A DNA stretch of 64,000 bases. It comes from Streptomyces sp. Act143. Its GTDB lineage: Bacteria; Actinomycetota; Actinomycetes; Streptomycetales; Streptomycetaceae. Of the stretch, positions 24,651-33,070 are shown piece by piece (position 1 is the stretch's first letter; every line of letters begins with the position of its first letter). The stretch covers positions 2,267,587-2,331,586 of the forward strand of contig NZ_QFRX01000001.1 of the NCBI RefSeq assembly GCF_003143935.1. The letters run 5' to 3'. The notes beneath the pieces are model-generated. The model was given only the letters and a program-made list of their open reading frames with translations. It made no database searches and had not been told where the DNA came from. The translations under genes were made by a program, and so were the position numbers.

Positions 24651-25835
24651 TCACCACCGCAGCGGCAGGCTCCGCATCCCCCGCATCAGCATCCCCGGCA
24701 GCCACTCCCCGGCGGGGCCGTCGAGGGCCAGCCCGGGGGCTCGCTCCAGCAGCGTCCGGATGGCCGTCCGGCCCTCCAGGCGGGCCAGCGGTGCGCCCAG
24801 GCAGTAATGGATGCCGTGGCCGAAGGCGAGGTGGCCGCGGGCGTCGCGGTGGATGTCGAAGCGGTCGGGGGCCGGGTAGCGCACTCCGTCGCGGTCGGCC
24901 GCGGTGAGGCCGACCATCACCGCCTCGCCCCGCGCTATTCGCGTACCGCCGATCTCCAGAGGCTCGGCGGCGAATCGGAACGTGGCGTTCTCCACTGGAC
25001 CCTCCCAGCGCAGCGTCTCCTCGATCGCCCCGTCGAGCAGGCTCATGTCGGCGCGCAGGGCGGCGAGTTGGTCCGGGTGGGTGAGCAGGGCGTGCACCCC
25101 GCTGGTGATGAGGTTGACGGTGGTCTCGTGGCCCGCGATCAGCAGGACGAAGGCCATGCCGCGCAGTTCCTGCGGCGAGAGGCGGTCGCCGTCCTCGGCG
25201 GTGGTGCGGATGAGATCGCCGAGGAGGTCGCCGCTCGGCCCGGCGGCCCTCTTGTCCTCGATGAGACCGGTGAGGTACTCGGCGAGCCGGACGAAGGCGT
25301 CGTACTCGCTCTCGGCGCTGGTGGGGGCGACGGCCTCGCCGGAGATCTTGCGGAACTCCGTGCGGTCCATCTCGGGGACGCCGAGGAGTTCGCAGATGAC
25401 GGTCAGGGGCAGCGGGTAGGCGAGGGACTCCACCAGGTCGGCGCGGCCCTGCGGGAGCATCGCGTCGAGCAGGTCGTCGGTGATCTGCTGGATTCTGGGC
25501 CGGAGTTCCTCCACTCGGCGCATGGTGAAGGCGCGCGCGACCAGGGAGCGCAGCCGGGTGTGCTGCGGCGGATCGGCGACCAGGAGGTACCTGCCGATCA
25601 GCCCCTCGTCGAGGAACGTCATGCCGATCTTGCGGCCGTCCTTGCACAGGCGCGGGTCGCTGAGGGCCGCGCGCGCCTCCTCGTACCCCACGATCAGCCA
25701 GGTCTCGTGGTGGGCGTCGGGCGTCGGCAGCCGGACCCGGTGCACCGGGCCGCGGGCGCGCAGTCGCGCGTACACCGGATGCGGATCGGTGCGGAACGCG
25801 GCGCCGCACTCGCCCAGGTCGACCACTTCGCTCAT
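24651..25835 (-). CDS. Cytochrome P450 (CYP107-like)
   Basis: The product has 394 residues, a normal bacterial P450 length. The I-helix oxygen-binding motif is LLIAGHETTVNLI (residues about 235-247), the K-helix ExxR is EETLRWEGP, and the haem loop FGHGIHYCLGAPLARLE carries the cysteine ligand near residue 353. All key residues are present. It should be a soluble monooxygenase needing a ferredoxin and reductase. Neither partner nor a biosynthetic cluster adjoins it, so the substrate is unknown. The family resembles CYP107 macrolide/fatty-acid-type enzymes. Repeat arrays flank it on both sides. Confidence 0.92.
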   Translation of the reverse strand: MSEVVDLGECGAAFRTDPHPVYARLRARGPVHRVRLPTPDAHHETWLIVGYEEARAALSDPRLCKDGRKIGMTFLDEGLIGRYLLVADPPQHTRLRSLVARAFTMRRVEELRPRIQQITDDLLDAMLPQGRADLVESLAYPLPLTVICELLGVPEMDRTEFRKISGEAVAPTSAESEYDAFVRLAEYLTGLIEDKRAAGPSGDLLGDLIRTTAEDGDRLSPQELRGMAFVLLIAGHETTVNLITSGVHALLTHPDQLAALRADMSLLDGAIEETLRWEGPVENATFRFAAEPLEIGGTRIARGEAVMVGLTAADRDGVRYPAPDRFDIHRDARGHLAFGHGIHYCLGAPLARLEGRTAIRTLLERAPGLALDGPAGEWLPGMLMRGMRSLPLRW

Positions 25836-25892
25836 CTCGGTCCCCTCCCCCTCGCACCGTCAACGCGCGGGGCCCCTCGACAGTGCCCGCCG

Positions 25893-26004
25893 ACGGCACC
25901 CGAGCCCGAGGTTCCCGTCTCCGGTACCCGAGCCCCAAGCGCCCGTCACCGGTACCCAAGCCCCAAGTGCCCATCCCCGGTAGCCGAGCCCCAAGTGCCC
26001 GCCG
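25893..26004. repeat. 28-bp tandem repeat, four copies
   Basis: Copies start at 25893, 25921, 25949 and 25977, with consensus beginning CCGGTACCCGAGCCCCAAG and ending TGCCCGTC. The pitch is exactly 28 bp and the first copy is the most divergent. The array sits between the P450 start (25835) and the response-regulator stop (26018), where it must be transcribed with one of them. Confidence 0.85.
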
Positions 26005-26017
26005 CCGATGGACCTCG

Positions 26018-26698
26018 CTAGTGCCCGTCCTCCCCCGCTTCCTCCAGAAGCCCCGCGTCGTACGCCAGGAGGGCGATCTGCACACGGTTGTTGAGGTCGA
26101 GCTTGGCGAGGACGCGGGAGACATGCGTCTTGACCGTGGCGACGCTCATGTACAGCTCCGCGGCGATCTCGGCGTTGGACAGGCCGCGGCCGACGGCCAC
26201 CGCCACCTCGCGCTCACGGTCGTTGAGGGCGGCGATGCGCGCACGCGCGCGTGCACGGCGTGTGTCGGCGGCCGCGCCGGCCGCGTGCTCCATCAACTGC
26301 CGGGTGACGCTGGGCGACAGGACGGGGTCGCCGGCCGCGACGCGGCGCACCGCGTCGACGATCTCGGCGGGCGGGGTGTCCTTGAGGACGAACCCGGCGG
26401 CGCCCGCGCGCAGGGCGCGCAGCACCTGGTCGTCGGCGTGGAAGGTGGTGAGGAGCACGACCTGCGGGGCGTCGGGCCGGGCGCGCAACCGCTCGGTGGC
26501 GGTGAGCCCGTCCACGGCCGGCATCCGGATGTCCATGAGGACCACGTCCGGGCGGGTGCGGTCGACGAGCGCCTCGACATCGCTTCCGTCGGCGGCCTCC
26601 CCGACGATCTCGATGCCGTCGGCACCACCGATCATCAGGGACAGGCCGGCCCGCACCAGCGGATCGTCGTCGACGAGGAGCAGTCTGATCGCGGTCAT
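26018..26698 (-). CDS. NarL/FixJ-type response regulator
   Basis: The product has 226 residues. The receiver domain shows LLLVDDDPLVRAGL at the acidic pocket, phosphoacceptor D56 in VVLMDIRMP, the conserved LTTFHADDQV threonine region and the lysine in GFVLKDTPP. The C-terminal LuxR-type HTH is ALNDREREVAVAVGRGLSNA with TVKTHVSRVLAKLDL. It is downstream of, and surely paired with, the histidine kinase at 26869-28119, although a 170-bp gap separates them. The target genes are unknown. Confidence 0.92.
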   Translation of the reverse strand: MTAIRLLLVDDDPLVRAGLSLMIGGADGIEIVGEAADGSDVEALVDRTRPDVVLMDIRMPAVDGLTATERLRARPDAPQVVLLTTFHADDQVLRALRAGAAGFVLKDTPPAEIVDAVRRVAAGDPVLSPSVTRQLMEHAAGAAADTRRARARARIAALNDREREVAVAVGRGLSNAEIAAELYMSVATVKTHVSRVLAKLDLNNRVQIALLAYDAGLLEEAGEDGH

Positions 26699-26868
26699 GT
26701 GGCTTACGTAATCACGGTTTCGGAGGATGCAGGGGCCATGCCGTCAGCCTCGCAGCACGGCTTCGTGCCGACCCGCAGCGGCCCGCTCTCCCGGCACGCG
26801 ACGGGCGGCGCCGCTGTGGTCTCAAGTGCCGCGCCTCCCCGGAGGGAACCGGCTCCGGTCACCCATGC

Positions 26869-28119
26869 TCACCCCCACGGCAGCCACGCCCGCACCCCGA
26901 AGCCCCCGTCCGCCTCCGGCCCGTGCTCGAGGCGGCCGCCGGCCAGGGCCGCGCGCTCGGTGAGGCCGATCAGCCCCTGTCCGGACCCGGGTACGGGCGT
27001 CACCTCGCCGTCGGGTGCCGGGTTGCGGACGCTGATGGTGAGGCCCTCTCCGAGGGCGCCCTCGACCGAGACGGTGACCTCTGCGCCGGGGGCGTGTTTG
27101 CGGGCGTTGGTGAGGCCCTCCTGGGCGATGCGGTAGGCGGTGCGGCCGACGGAGGCGGGAACGGCGGCGGGGTCGGTGACGCGGGTGTCGAGGGCGACCT
27201 TCATGCCGGCCTCGCGGGACTCGGCGACCAGCGCGTCGAGGGCGGCGAGGGTGGGCTGCGGGCGGCCCGTGTCGTCCTGGTCGCCCGTCCGCAGGACGCC
27301 GATGATCTCCCGCAGGTCCTGCAACGCCTCGTGGGCGCTCTCCCGGATGACGCCAGCCGCTCGGGCGACCTCCTCCTGCGGGGCGTCGGGCCGGAACTCC
27401 AGCGCTCCCGCGTGGACGCTGAGCAGGGTCAGCCGGTGGGCGAGGACGTCGTGCATCTCGCGGGCGATGGCCTCGCGGGCCAGCCGCTGCGCCTGTTCCG
27501 CGCGGAGCCGGGCCTCGGTCTCGGCGCGCCGCGCGCGGTCCCTGAGGCTCAGCATGAGCTGCCGCTTGGAGCGCACGACCATGCCGCAGGCGACGACCAC
27601 GGCGGTCAGCAGCACGACGATGATCACCACGGCGAGGTAGGGCAGATCCGGGTCGGGGCGCATCCAGAAGTAGAGCGGTACGAGCGCGAGATTGGCTCCG
27701 CCCACCCAGGCGACGTACCGGAAGGGCCGGTGCACGGCGAGGGTGAACAGGGCGATCAGACAGGCGCCGCCCGCGGTGTCGGAGACCAGCCCCACGGGGA
27801 CCGTCGCGACGGCCAGCCCCAGCGGCCAGCGGCGGCGCAGCCAGACCGCGCCGCAGGCGACCGCGCCGATCAGCTGGTCGAGGTGGGCGAGGTTGTCCGG
27901 GACATCGGGGTTGTCGGCGAGGGACTCCGCGGCGAGCAGGCCGACGATCACGGCCAGCGCGAAGCAGCTGAAGTCGACGAGCCAATCGCGCGCGGTGCGC
28001 CGGGGCCGCCGGCCGGGGCGCCCGGCGTCCGGGTCGAGCTCGTTCAGGACGGCCGAGGGCAGCAGCCAGCGCCGCCCCGCGAAGAACCGGGGTACCGCCG
28101 GCTGTTTGTCACCGCTCAC
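26869..28119 (-). CDS. NarL-type sensor histidine kinase
   Basis: The product has 416 residues from GTG 28119. About five hydrophobic helices occupy residues 40-180, followed by a coiled region and the HisKA_3 dimerisation motif AIAREMHDVLAHRLTLLSVH with the phosphoacceptor His. The HATPase_c domain runs from about residue 290 with RTAYRIAQEGLTNARKHAPG (N box) and GSGQGLIGLTERAALAGG (G box). It should sense an envelope or membrane signal and phosphorylate the response regulator encoded next. No extracellular loop of any size is visible, so sensing is probably intramembrane. Confidence 0.92.
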   Translation of the reverse strand: MSGDKQPAVPRFFAGRRWLLPSAVLNELDPDAGRPGRRPRRTARDWLVDFSCFALAVIVGLLAAESLADNPDVPDNLAHLDQLIGAVACGAVWLRRRWPLGLAVATVPVGLVSDTAGGACLIALFTLAVHRPFRYVAWVGGANLALVPLYFWMRPDPDLPYLAVVIIVVLLTAVVVACGMVVRSKRQLMLSLRDRARRAETEARLRAEQAQRLAREAIAREMHDVLAHRLTLLSVHAGALEFRPDAPQEEVARAAGVIRESAHEALQDLREIIGVLRTGDQDDTGRPQPTLAALDALVAESREAGMKVALDTRVTDPAAVPASVGRTAYRIAQEGLTNARKHAPGAEVTVSVEGALGEGLTISVRNPAPDGEVTPVPGSGQGLIGLTERAALAGGRLEHGPEADGGFGVRAWLPWG

Positions 28120-28298
28120 GGTCGACCAATCTACGCACGGAGGCCCGGCGTCACCTCCGCGCGGACGGGATCGCCTACCAAAGTCGCGGCAGGGGCGACT
28201 TTCGGCGCGGCGGGACCGAGCGGACCCGCTACTTCCGTCGGATGTGCCCCGCCCCGCGGCCGATGACTGTGGGGGGACCGCGGGGCGAGGGTCGTGCC

Positions 28299-28499
28299 AT
28301 GAAGCAATTGCTGGAGCTGATCGGTTTTCTCGCCCTGGTGCAGGGCGTCGCCGGCCTCGTGAACGAGTTCACCGACTGGCACTGGGGTCTCGTGCAGAAG
28401 CTCGGCTTCCTCGACGGCTACGAGCTCTACGCGAGCATCGCGCTGGTCGTGCTGGCGATCGCGCTGTTCGCCGCCGCGGAGAGCCGCAAGGCCGGCTGA
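28299..28499 (+). CDS. Small membrane protein (66 aa), unknown function
   Basis: The start ATG 28299 has GAGGG 8 bases upstream. Residues 1-20 (MKQLLELIGFLALVQGVAGL) and about 43-60 (ASIALVVLAIALFAAA) are hydrophobic, giving two membrane segments joined by a polar loop rich in Trp and aromatic residues (FTDWHWGLVQ). It converges on the ribonuclease gene with only 6 bp between the stops. Similar small proteins occur across Streptomyces, but I know of no function. Confidence 0.65.
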   Translation: MKQLLELIGFLALVQGVAGLVNEFTDWHWGLVQKLGFLDGYELYASIALVVLAIALFAAAESRKAG

Positions 28500-28505
28500 A
28501 CGGGC

Positions 28506-28895
28506 TCAGCAGCCGTAGTTGATCAGGTCGAACGTGGCGTAGTGGTCCGCGGTGTAGTAGTCCTCCCGGTACTCCTCACCCGTCACGATGCGGCGCGCGC
28601 CGCGCGTGGAGGAGCCGGGCGTGATGACCGTGTACTCGTGGTAGTAGCCGGTCGACTGGCTGGGCAGGACGCCTTCCCGGTTCTGGAAGACGGTGCCGTC
28701 CTGGGAGTACGGGTAGGGGCCGCCCTGCTCGATCAGCTTCAGGGTGTCGTACGCCTGGGACGGCAGGTCGCTGTAACAGATGCTGCCGACGGCGGCGGCC
28801 GCCGGGGAGGCGGTGGCGACGGTGCCGCCGACGAGGAGGGCGGACAGGACGGCGGCTGCGGCGCCGATGCGGGTGATGCGTGGGGGGAATCTCAT
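28506..28895 (-). CDS. Secreted guanyl-specific ribonuclease, RNase Sa family
   Basis: The 129-residue precursor has a signal peptide (basic start, hydrophobic core, ATASPAAAA cleavage region near residue 35). The mature part matches RNase Sa: ICYSDLPSQAYDTLKLIE, DGTVFQNREGVLPSQ, YYHEYTVITPG and DHYATF. Catalytic residues E87, R102 and H118, and the disulfide pair C40/C129, fall at exactly the RNase Sa spacing. It should be exported and cleave single-stranded RNA 3' of guanine. No barstar-like inhibitor gene is seen in the neighbouring kilobases, so the inhibitor, if any, is encoded elsewhere. Confidence 0.93.
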   Translation of the reverse strand: MRFPPRITRIGAAAAVLSALLVGGTVATASPAAAAVGSICYSDLPSQAYDTLKLIEQGGPYPYSQDGTVFQNREGVLPSQSTGYYHEYTVITPGSSTRGARRIVTGEEYREDYYTADHYATFDLINYGC

Positions 28896-28980
28896 GCCCT
28901 CATGATGACGCGCGTAGACAGTGGCATGTCAATGACAACTCCGGAGATTTTCCCGTCAAGTCCGATGAGTTTTCCCGGAG

Positions 28981-29886
28981 TTAACCTGCCGACCGGCGCC
29001 CCCACGCGGTCCCCGCAAGCACCAGCGCCCCGCCCGCGAGACCGAGCGCGCCGAGGCGTTCGCCGCCGAGCGCGATGCCCGCCAGGGCGGCCCACAGCGG
29101 CTCGGTGCCGAGCAGCAGGCTGACCCGGGACGGGGAGGTCCGGCGCACCGCCCACATCTGCACGAAGAACGCGAAGAGCGTGCAGAACGCGGACAGGAAC
29201 AGCAGCCCGGCCCACTCCCGCGCCCCGAAGTCCGCGGCCGTCCCCCACGGCGTGGCCTCGGCGCCGGTCGACAGCAGCGCGAACACCGCGACGGAGGCGC
29301 CGAGTTGGACGGTGGTCAGGGACAGCGCGTCGGCGCCTCGCACCGACTTGAGCCGGGACATGGCGAGGACGTGGACGGTACGGGCCAGGGCGGCGAGCAG
29401 CATCAGCAGGTCGCCGAGGGAGGGCCGGGTGAAGCCGCCGCCCTGGGTGAGCAGGACGACGCCGAGCACGGAGAGGGCGGCGGCGCCGAGGAAGGACCGC
29501 GAGGGGCGGGTGCGGGTGACGGCGGCCTCGGCGAGCGGCGTGAAGATCATGGTGAGGCTGATGATGAGGCCCGCGTTGGTGGCCGAGGTGTGGACGACGC
29601 CGTACGTCTCCAGGAGGAAGATCCCGCTGAGGATCAGGCCGAGCAGTCCGGCCCCGCGCCACTGGGCGGCGCTCAGGGTGCGCAGTGCGCGCCGTCCGGC
29701 GGTGACCAGGACCGGCAGGACGATCGCGAAGCGCAGCACCAGGACCGCGAGCACGGTCCGCGCGGTGGTGATGTCCTTGGCGGCGAGATAGCTCGCCCCC
29801 CACACGACCGCCACCAGCAGGACGGGCAGATCGGTCAGCCAGGTGCGGCGGGGCGCGAGGGCGCCCGGTACGGCGATCGAGGACAT
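28981..29886 (-). CDS. EamA-family (DMT superfamily) transporter
   Basis: From ATG 29886, with GGAGAG 8 bases upstream, the product has 301 residues; GTG 29940 is an in-frame alternative. Two EamA repeats of five helices each are visible: the first starts LPVLLVAVVWGASYLAAKD and the second near SLGDLLMLLAALARTVHVLA. The conserved WGASY motif and the end-of-repeat EPLWAALAG are present. It should be a membrane exporter or importer of small metabolites. The substrate cannot be inferred and the neighbours give no hint. Confidence 0.88.
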   Translation of the reverse strand: MSSIAVPGALAPRRTWLTDLPVLLVAVVWGASYLAAKDITTARTVLAVLVLRFAIVLPVLVTAGRRALRTLSAAQWRGAGLLGLILSGIFLLETYGVVHTSATNAGLIISLTMIFTPLAEAAVTRTRPSRSFLGAAALSVLGVVLLTQGGGFTRPSLGDLLMLLAALARTVHVLAMSRLKSVRGADALSLTTVQLGASVAVFALLSTGAEATPWGTAADFGAREWAGLLFLSAFCTLFAFFVQMWAVRRTSPSRVSLLLGTEPLWAALAGIALGGERLGALGLAGGALVLAGTAWGRRSAG

Positions 29887-30055
29887 CGGTGCGGCTCTCC
29901 CGGTCTCCATCAACGGTGTGGAGACGTCGGTGGCTCGCACGTGGAGCGATCACCGTACCCGTGCGGCCGACCTGTGACCAGGCGTTTCCCGGGGGGTGAA
30001 CTGGCCGTGCCCGGGGCGTGCCGGAGGTGCTGAGCCCGCTCCGGTGCCGGGAGGC

Positions 30056-30075
30056 GGCCGGCCTGCAGGCCGGCC
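30056..30075. terminator. 20-bp perfect palindrome, likely terminator
   Basis: GGCCGGCCTGCAGGCCGGCC at 30056-30075 is perfectly self-complementary. It lies 10 bases beyond the AIM24-gene stop (30085, minus strand), in the position of a transcription terminator. It lacks a T-run, as is usual in Streptomyces. Confidence 0.55.
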
Positions 30076-30084
30076 TCGGCGGAC

Positions 30085-30903
30085 TCAGCCCGCGTGTGTG
30101 GAGAACAGGCCTCCCGTCGGGCCCTGCTTGTCGCCGCCCTGGGCCTTCTTCAGGGCGTTGGCGAGGCTCTCGATGGTGAGGGACTGGAGGATGACGCGGC
30201 CGTTGCCCTCCAGGGTGGCCAGGGAGAGGCCCTCGCCGCCGAAGACCGCGTTCATCAGGCCCTGCCGGTTGAGGCCGCCGACGCGCTGGACGCCGTACTG
30301 GATGCCCTCCTCGAAGGCGACCACGCAGCCGGTGTCGACCTCGATGCGGCCGCCGAAGTCGGCGGGGTTGAGGTCGATGAAGTTTCCGGCGCCGGCGATG
30401 ATCACGGTGCCGCGGCCGGTGAACTTCTCCAGGATGAAGCCCTCGCCGCCGCTGCGGCCGGTGCGACCGCCCTGGAAGGCGATGCCGAAGTCGACGGTGG
30501 ACTCGGCGGCGACGAACGCGTCCTTCTCCGCGAACCACGCGCGCGTGCCGTCCAGCTCCAGGGCGCGCATCTCGCCCGGCAGGACGCCCGCGAAGCCGAC
30601 GGTGCCCTCGCCGCCGGTGGACGTGAAGTACTGGAACGCCAGCGACTCGCCCGCGAGGGCGCGCTGGCCGACCTGCATGGCGGTGCCCATGGCCTGGCGG
30701 AGCATGCCGCCCATGCCGCCCGCGCCGCCTTGGGGCTGCTGGGCACCGCCGCTGCCGGACGGGCCGCTGAGCCGGGTCTCCATGGTCACGTTCGTGGTCT
30801 TGAACAGGAACTTTCCGGCCTCGCAGTACACGGTCTGGCCGGGCTGGAGGTTGACGACCGCCATCTGCATGGCGTTGCCGACGATTTCTTGCTGAAGGGT
30901 CAC
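30085..30903 (-). CDS. AIM24-family protein
   Basis: From GTG 30903 it has 272 residues. The frame also has an ATG at 31005, but that overlaps the divergent SDR start, and conserved sequence begins at TLQQEIVGNAMQMAVVNL. AIM24/TIGR00266 features follow: GQTVYCEAGKFLFKTTNVTM, a Gly-rich loop (SGSGGAQQPQGGAGGMGG), then beta-rich segments with GEGFILEKFTGRGTVII and NPADFGGRIEVDTG. The family is a double beta-helix named for a yeast mitochondrial protein, and bacterial roles are unclear. No ribosome-binding site precedes GTG 30903, so the start carries real doubt. Confidence 0.8.
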   Translation of the reverse strand: MTLQQEIVGNAMQMAVVNLQPGQTVYCEAGKFLFKTTNVTMETRLSGPSGSGGAQQPQGGAGGMGGMLRQAMGTAMQVGQRALAGESLAFQYFTSTGGEGTVGFAGVLPGEMRALELDGTRAWFAEKDAFVAAESTVDFGIAFQGGRTGRSGGEGFILEKFTGRGTVIIAGAGNFIDLNPADFGGRIEVDTGCVVAFEEGIQYGVQRVGGLNRQGLMNAVFGGEGLSLATLEGNGRVILQSLTIESLANALKKAQGGDKQGPTGGLFSTHAG

Positions 30904-31003
30904 GTGGGGAGAACGCGGGAAACGGAGGAAAGAGTTCCAGGCCTGCGATCGTGATGTCCGTTCGCCGCCAGCACGCGCGTGTGCGGGCCGCTGGGATTGA
31001 CCC

Positions 31004-31750
31004 ATGACAACGACTCAGACAACTCTGCACGGCAAGATCGCTCTGGTCACCGGCGGCAGCCGCGGCATCGGTGCGGCGACCGTCCTGAAGCTCGCCCGGG
31101 AGGGCGCGGACGTGGCGCTGACGTATGTGAACGGCAAGGAGGCGGCCGAGGACGTCGTACGGCGCGTCGAGGCACTGGGGCGCCGTGCGGTGGCGCTGCG
31201 CGCGGACTCCGCGGACGCCGAGGAGGCGGCGGGGGCGGTGACCCGCACGGCGGAGGCGCTCGGCGGGCTCGACGTGCTGGTGAACAACGCGGGCGTGGGG
31301 GTGCTGGGTCCGATCGAGGGGCTGCCGGTCGCGGAGGTGGACCGGGTGCTGGCGGTGAACGTGCGCGGGGTGTTCCTGGCCTCGCAGGCGGCGGCAGCGC
31401 GGATGGGGGCGGGCGGGCGCATCATCACGATCGGCACCTGTATGACCCAGCGGGTCCCCGGGCCCGGCGGCACTCTCTACGCGATGAGCAAGGCGGCGCT
31501 GGTGGGGCTGACGAAGGCGCTGGCCAGGGAGCTGGGTGGGCGGGGGATCACGGCGAACATCGTGCATCCCGGCCCGACGGACACCGACATGAACCCGGCC
31601 GACGGGCCGTATGCGGCGGGGCAGGCCGCGATGACGGCGCTGGGGCGGTTCGGGACGGCCGAGGAGGTGGCGGGGACGGTCGCGTATCTGGCGGGGGCGG
31701 AGTATGTGACGGGGGCGGAGTTCTCGGTGGACGGGGGGCATGCGGCGTGA
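31004..31750 (+). CDS. Short-chain dehydrogenase/reductase with altered catalytic serine
   Basis: The 248-residue classical SDR has the cofactor motif VTGGSRGIGAAT, the structural NNAG (LVNNAGVGVLG), and the YxxxK pair in LYAMSKAALVGLT. The segment that normally holds the catalytic serine reads IITIGTCMTQRVPGPGG, with Thr in place of Ser. Thr can replace Ser in some SDRs, so activity is not excluded. It should reduce or oxidise a small carbonyl compound with NAD(P)H in the cytosol. It is divergent from the AIM24 gene and ends at a strong hairpin shared with allantoicase. Confidence 0.88.
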   Translation: MTTTQTTLHGKIALVTGGSRGIGAATVLKLAREGADVALTYVNGKEAAEDVVRRVEALGRRAVALRADSADAEEAAGAVTRTAEALGGLDVLVNNAGVGVLGPIEGLPVAEVDRVLAVNVRGVFLASQAAAARMGAGGRIITIGTCMTQRVPGPGGTLYAMSKAALVGLTKALARELGGRGITANIVHPGPTDTDMNPADGPYAAGQAAMTALGRFGTAEEVAGTVAYLAGAEYVTGAEFSVDGGHAA

Positions 31751-31839
31751 GGCAGGGCTTTTCCCGCCCCCGCCGCCCCCACCCGTCCCCTCACTGGAGG
31801 CCGCCGCCCCCCAGACCCCTGCTTCGGCCCTGAACGGGC

Positions 31840-31902
31840 CTCGTCCTCGAACGCCGGACGGGCTGAGTGCGTCAGACCGTCCGGCGTTCGCACAGGGACG
31901 AG
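31840..31902. terminator. Long bidirectional hairpin between SDR and allantoicase genes
   Basis: CGAACGCCGGACGG (31848-31861) pairs perfectly with CCGTCCGGCGTTCG (31877-31890), and the outer arms CTCGTC (31840-31845) and GACGAG (31897-31902) also pair. It lies between two convergent genes. Sequences of this kind (CTCGTCCTCGAACGCCGG) recur in Streptomyces intergenic regions, as I recall, and act as terminators or REP-like elements. Confidence 0.75.
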
Positions 31903-31909
31903 CAGTGGG

Positions 31910-33025
31910 TCAGCCGCCCAGCTCCTGGTGCCTCGCCCTCAGCGTCGCCGCGCCCGTCTCCGTCAGCGAACCGAACAGTCGCAGCCGCGAGATGCCGCCG
32001 TCCGGGTAGATGTCCACGCGCGCGTGCGTCCCGATCGCCGGGGCCGGGAGGACGAAGCGGTGGTTGGTGTCGGGCTGGAGGCGGGTGCGCGGGAGGATCT
32101 CCTGCCAGTCGCCGGTCTCGCCGTCCTGGACCGACACCGACGCCCAGCCCGCGCTGTTGCCCTTCAGATACGCCGTGTCGATCTCGATCGCGCGGATCCG
32201 GGACTGGGACACCAGGCGGTAGCGGATCCAGTCGTTGCCCTGGTCGCGGCGGCGCCGGGTCTCCCAGCCGTCGTCCATCTTGCGGGAGCGGCCCGGCTGG
32301 ATGGTGTTGGTGGCCGGGGAGTAGAAGAGGTTGGAGGCGTCCTCGGCCCGGCCGCCGTTCTCCAGGGCGACCACGTCGAAGGTGCCCAGGACCGACAGCC
32401 ACTCGGGGTCGGGTACGACCTCGCCGTACACGCGCAGGCGGGCGATGCCGCCGTCGGGGTGCTGGTTGACCCGGAGGTGGGTGAAGCGCTGCTCCACCGA
32501 GACCTCGAAGCCGTTGGCCGCATGGCCGCCCACCGGGGTGCGCGGGACCAGCGTCGTCCACTTCACGTCGTCGCCGAGGAGTTCCTCGGGGGACGGGGCG
32601 CCCGCCACCGACGTGCCCTCGACCGACACCGCCTGCGGGTAGTTGCCGCGGAAGTGGGCCGTGTCGACGACGATCCCGCGGATCACGCCGGGCGCGCCGA
32701 GGCGGACCAGCGCCCAGTCGTGGTCCTCGGCCGTCGGCCACGGGTGCTCGGCGGAGACACCGCGGCGGCGGCGCGTCTCCCAGCCGTCCATGATCTTGCC
32801 CTTGTGCCCGAAGTGCTCGGGGTCGAACTCGGCGCGCTCGGGCAGCAGGAGGTTCTCGCGCTGGGCGAAGAACTCGTCGTTGGCGGCGATGACTCCGGCA
32901 CCGAGCTGCCTCGCGGCGAGGTCGGCGTAGTGGGTGAAGGGGAAGTCGGCGGTGCGGTAGTCGGCGTACGGGTCACCGCCGCCGTACGGGTTCGCGTCGC
33001 CGGTGAAGCTCGAAATCGCCGTCAA
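31910..33025 (-). CDS. alc: Allantoicase
   Basis: The 371-residue enzyme hydrolyses allantoate to ureidoglycolate and urea. Two internal repeats characterise the family: KIMDGWETRRRRGVS with FRGNYPQAVSVEG in the first half and KMDDGWETRRRRDQG with LKGNSAGWASVSV in the second, each ending in HPDGGIARLRVYGE or YPDGGISRLRLFGS. The start is a TTG at 33025, with AAAGGC about 7 bases upstream; no in-frame ATG or GTG nearby fits the conserved MTAISSFTGDANPYGGG. It lies 45 bp after allantoinase on the same strand, so both are probably made from the operator-bearing promoter upstream of allB. Confidence 0.93.
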   Translation of the reverse strand: MTAISSFTGDANPYGGGDPYADYRTADFPFTHYADLAARQLGAGVIAANDEFFAQRENLLLPERAEFDPEHFGHKGKIMDGWETRRRRGVSAEHPWPTAEDHDWALVRLGAPGVIRGIVVDTAHFRGNYPQAVSVEGTSVAGAPSPEELLGDDVKWTTLVPRTPVGGHAANGFEVSVEQRFTHLRVNQHPDGGIARLRVYGEVVPDPEWLSVLGTFDVVALENGGRAEDASNLFYSPATNTIQPGRSRKMDDGWETRRRRDQGNDWIRYRLVSQSRIRAIEIDTAYLKGNSAGWASVSVQDGETGDWQEILPRTRLQPDTNHRFVLPAPAIGTHARVDIYPDGGISRLRLFGSLTETGAATLRARHQELGG

Positions 33026-33070
33026 AGGTCTGCCTTTCAGGAGTCGGCCGATGCGGGTGCGGTGGTGGGA

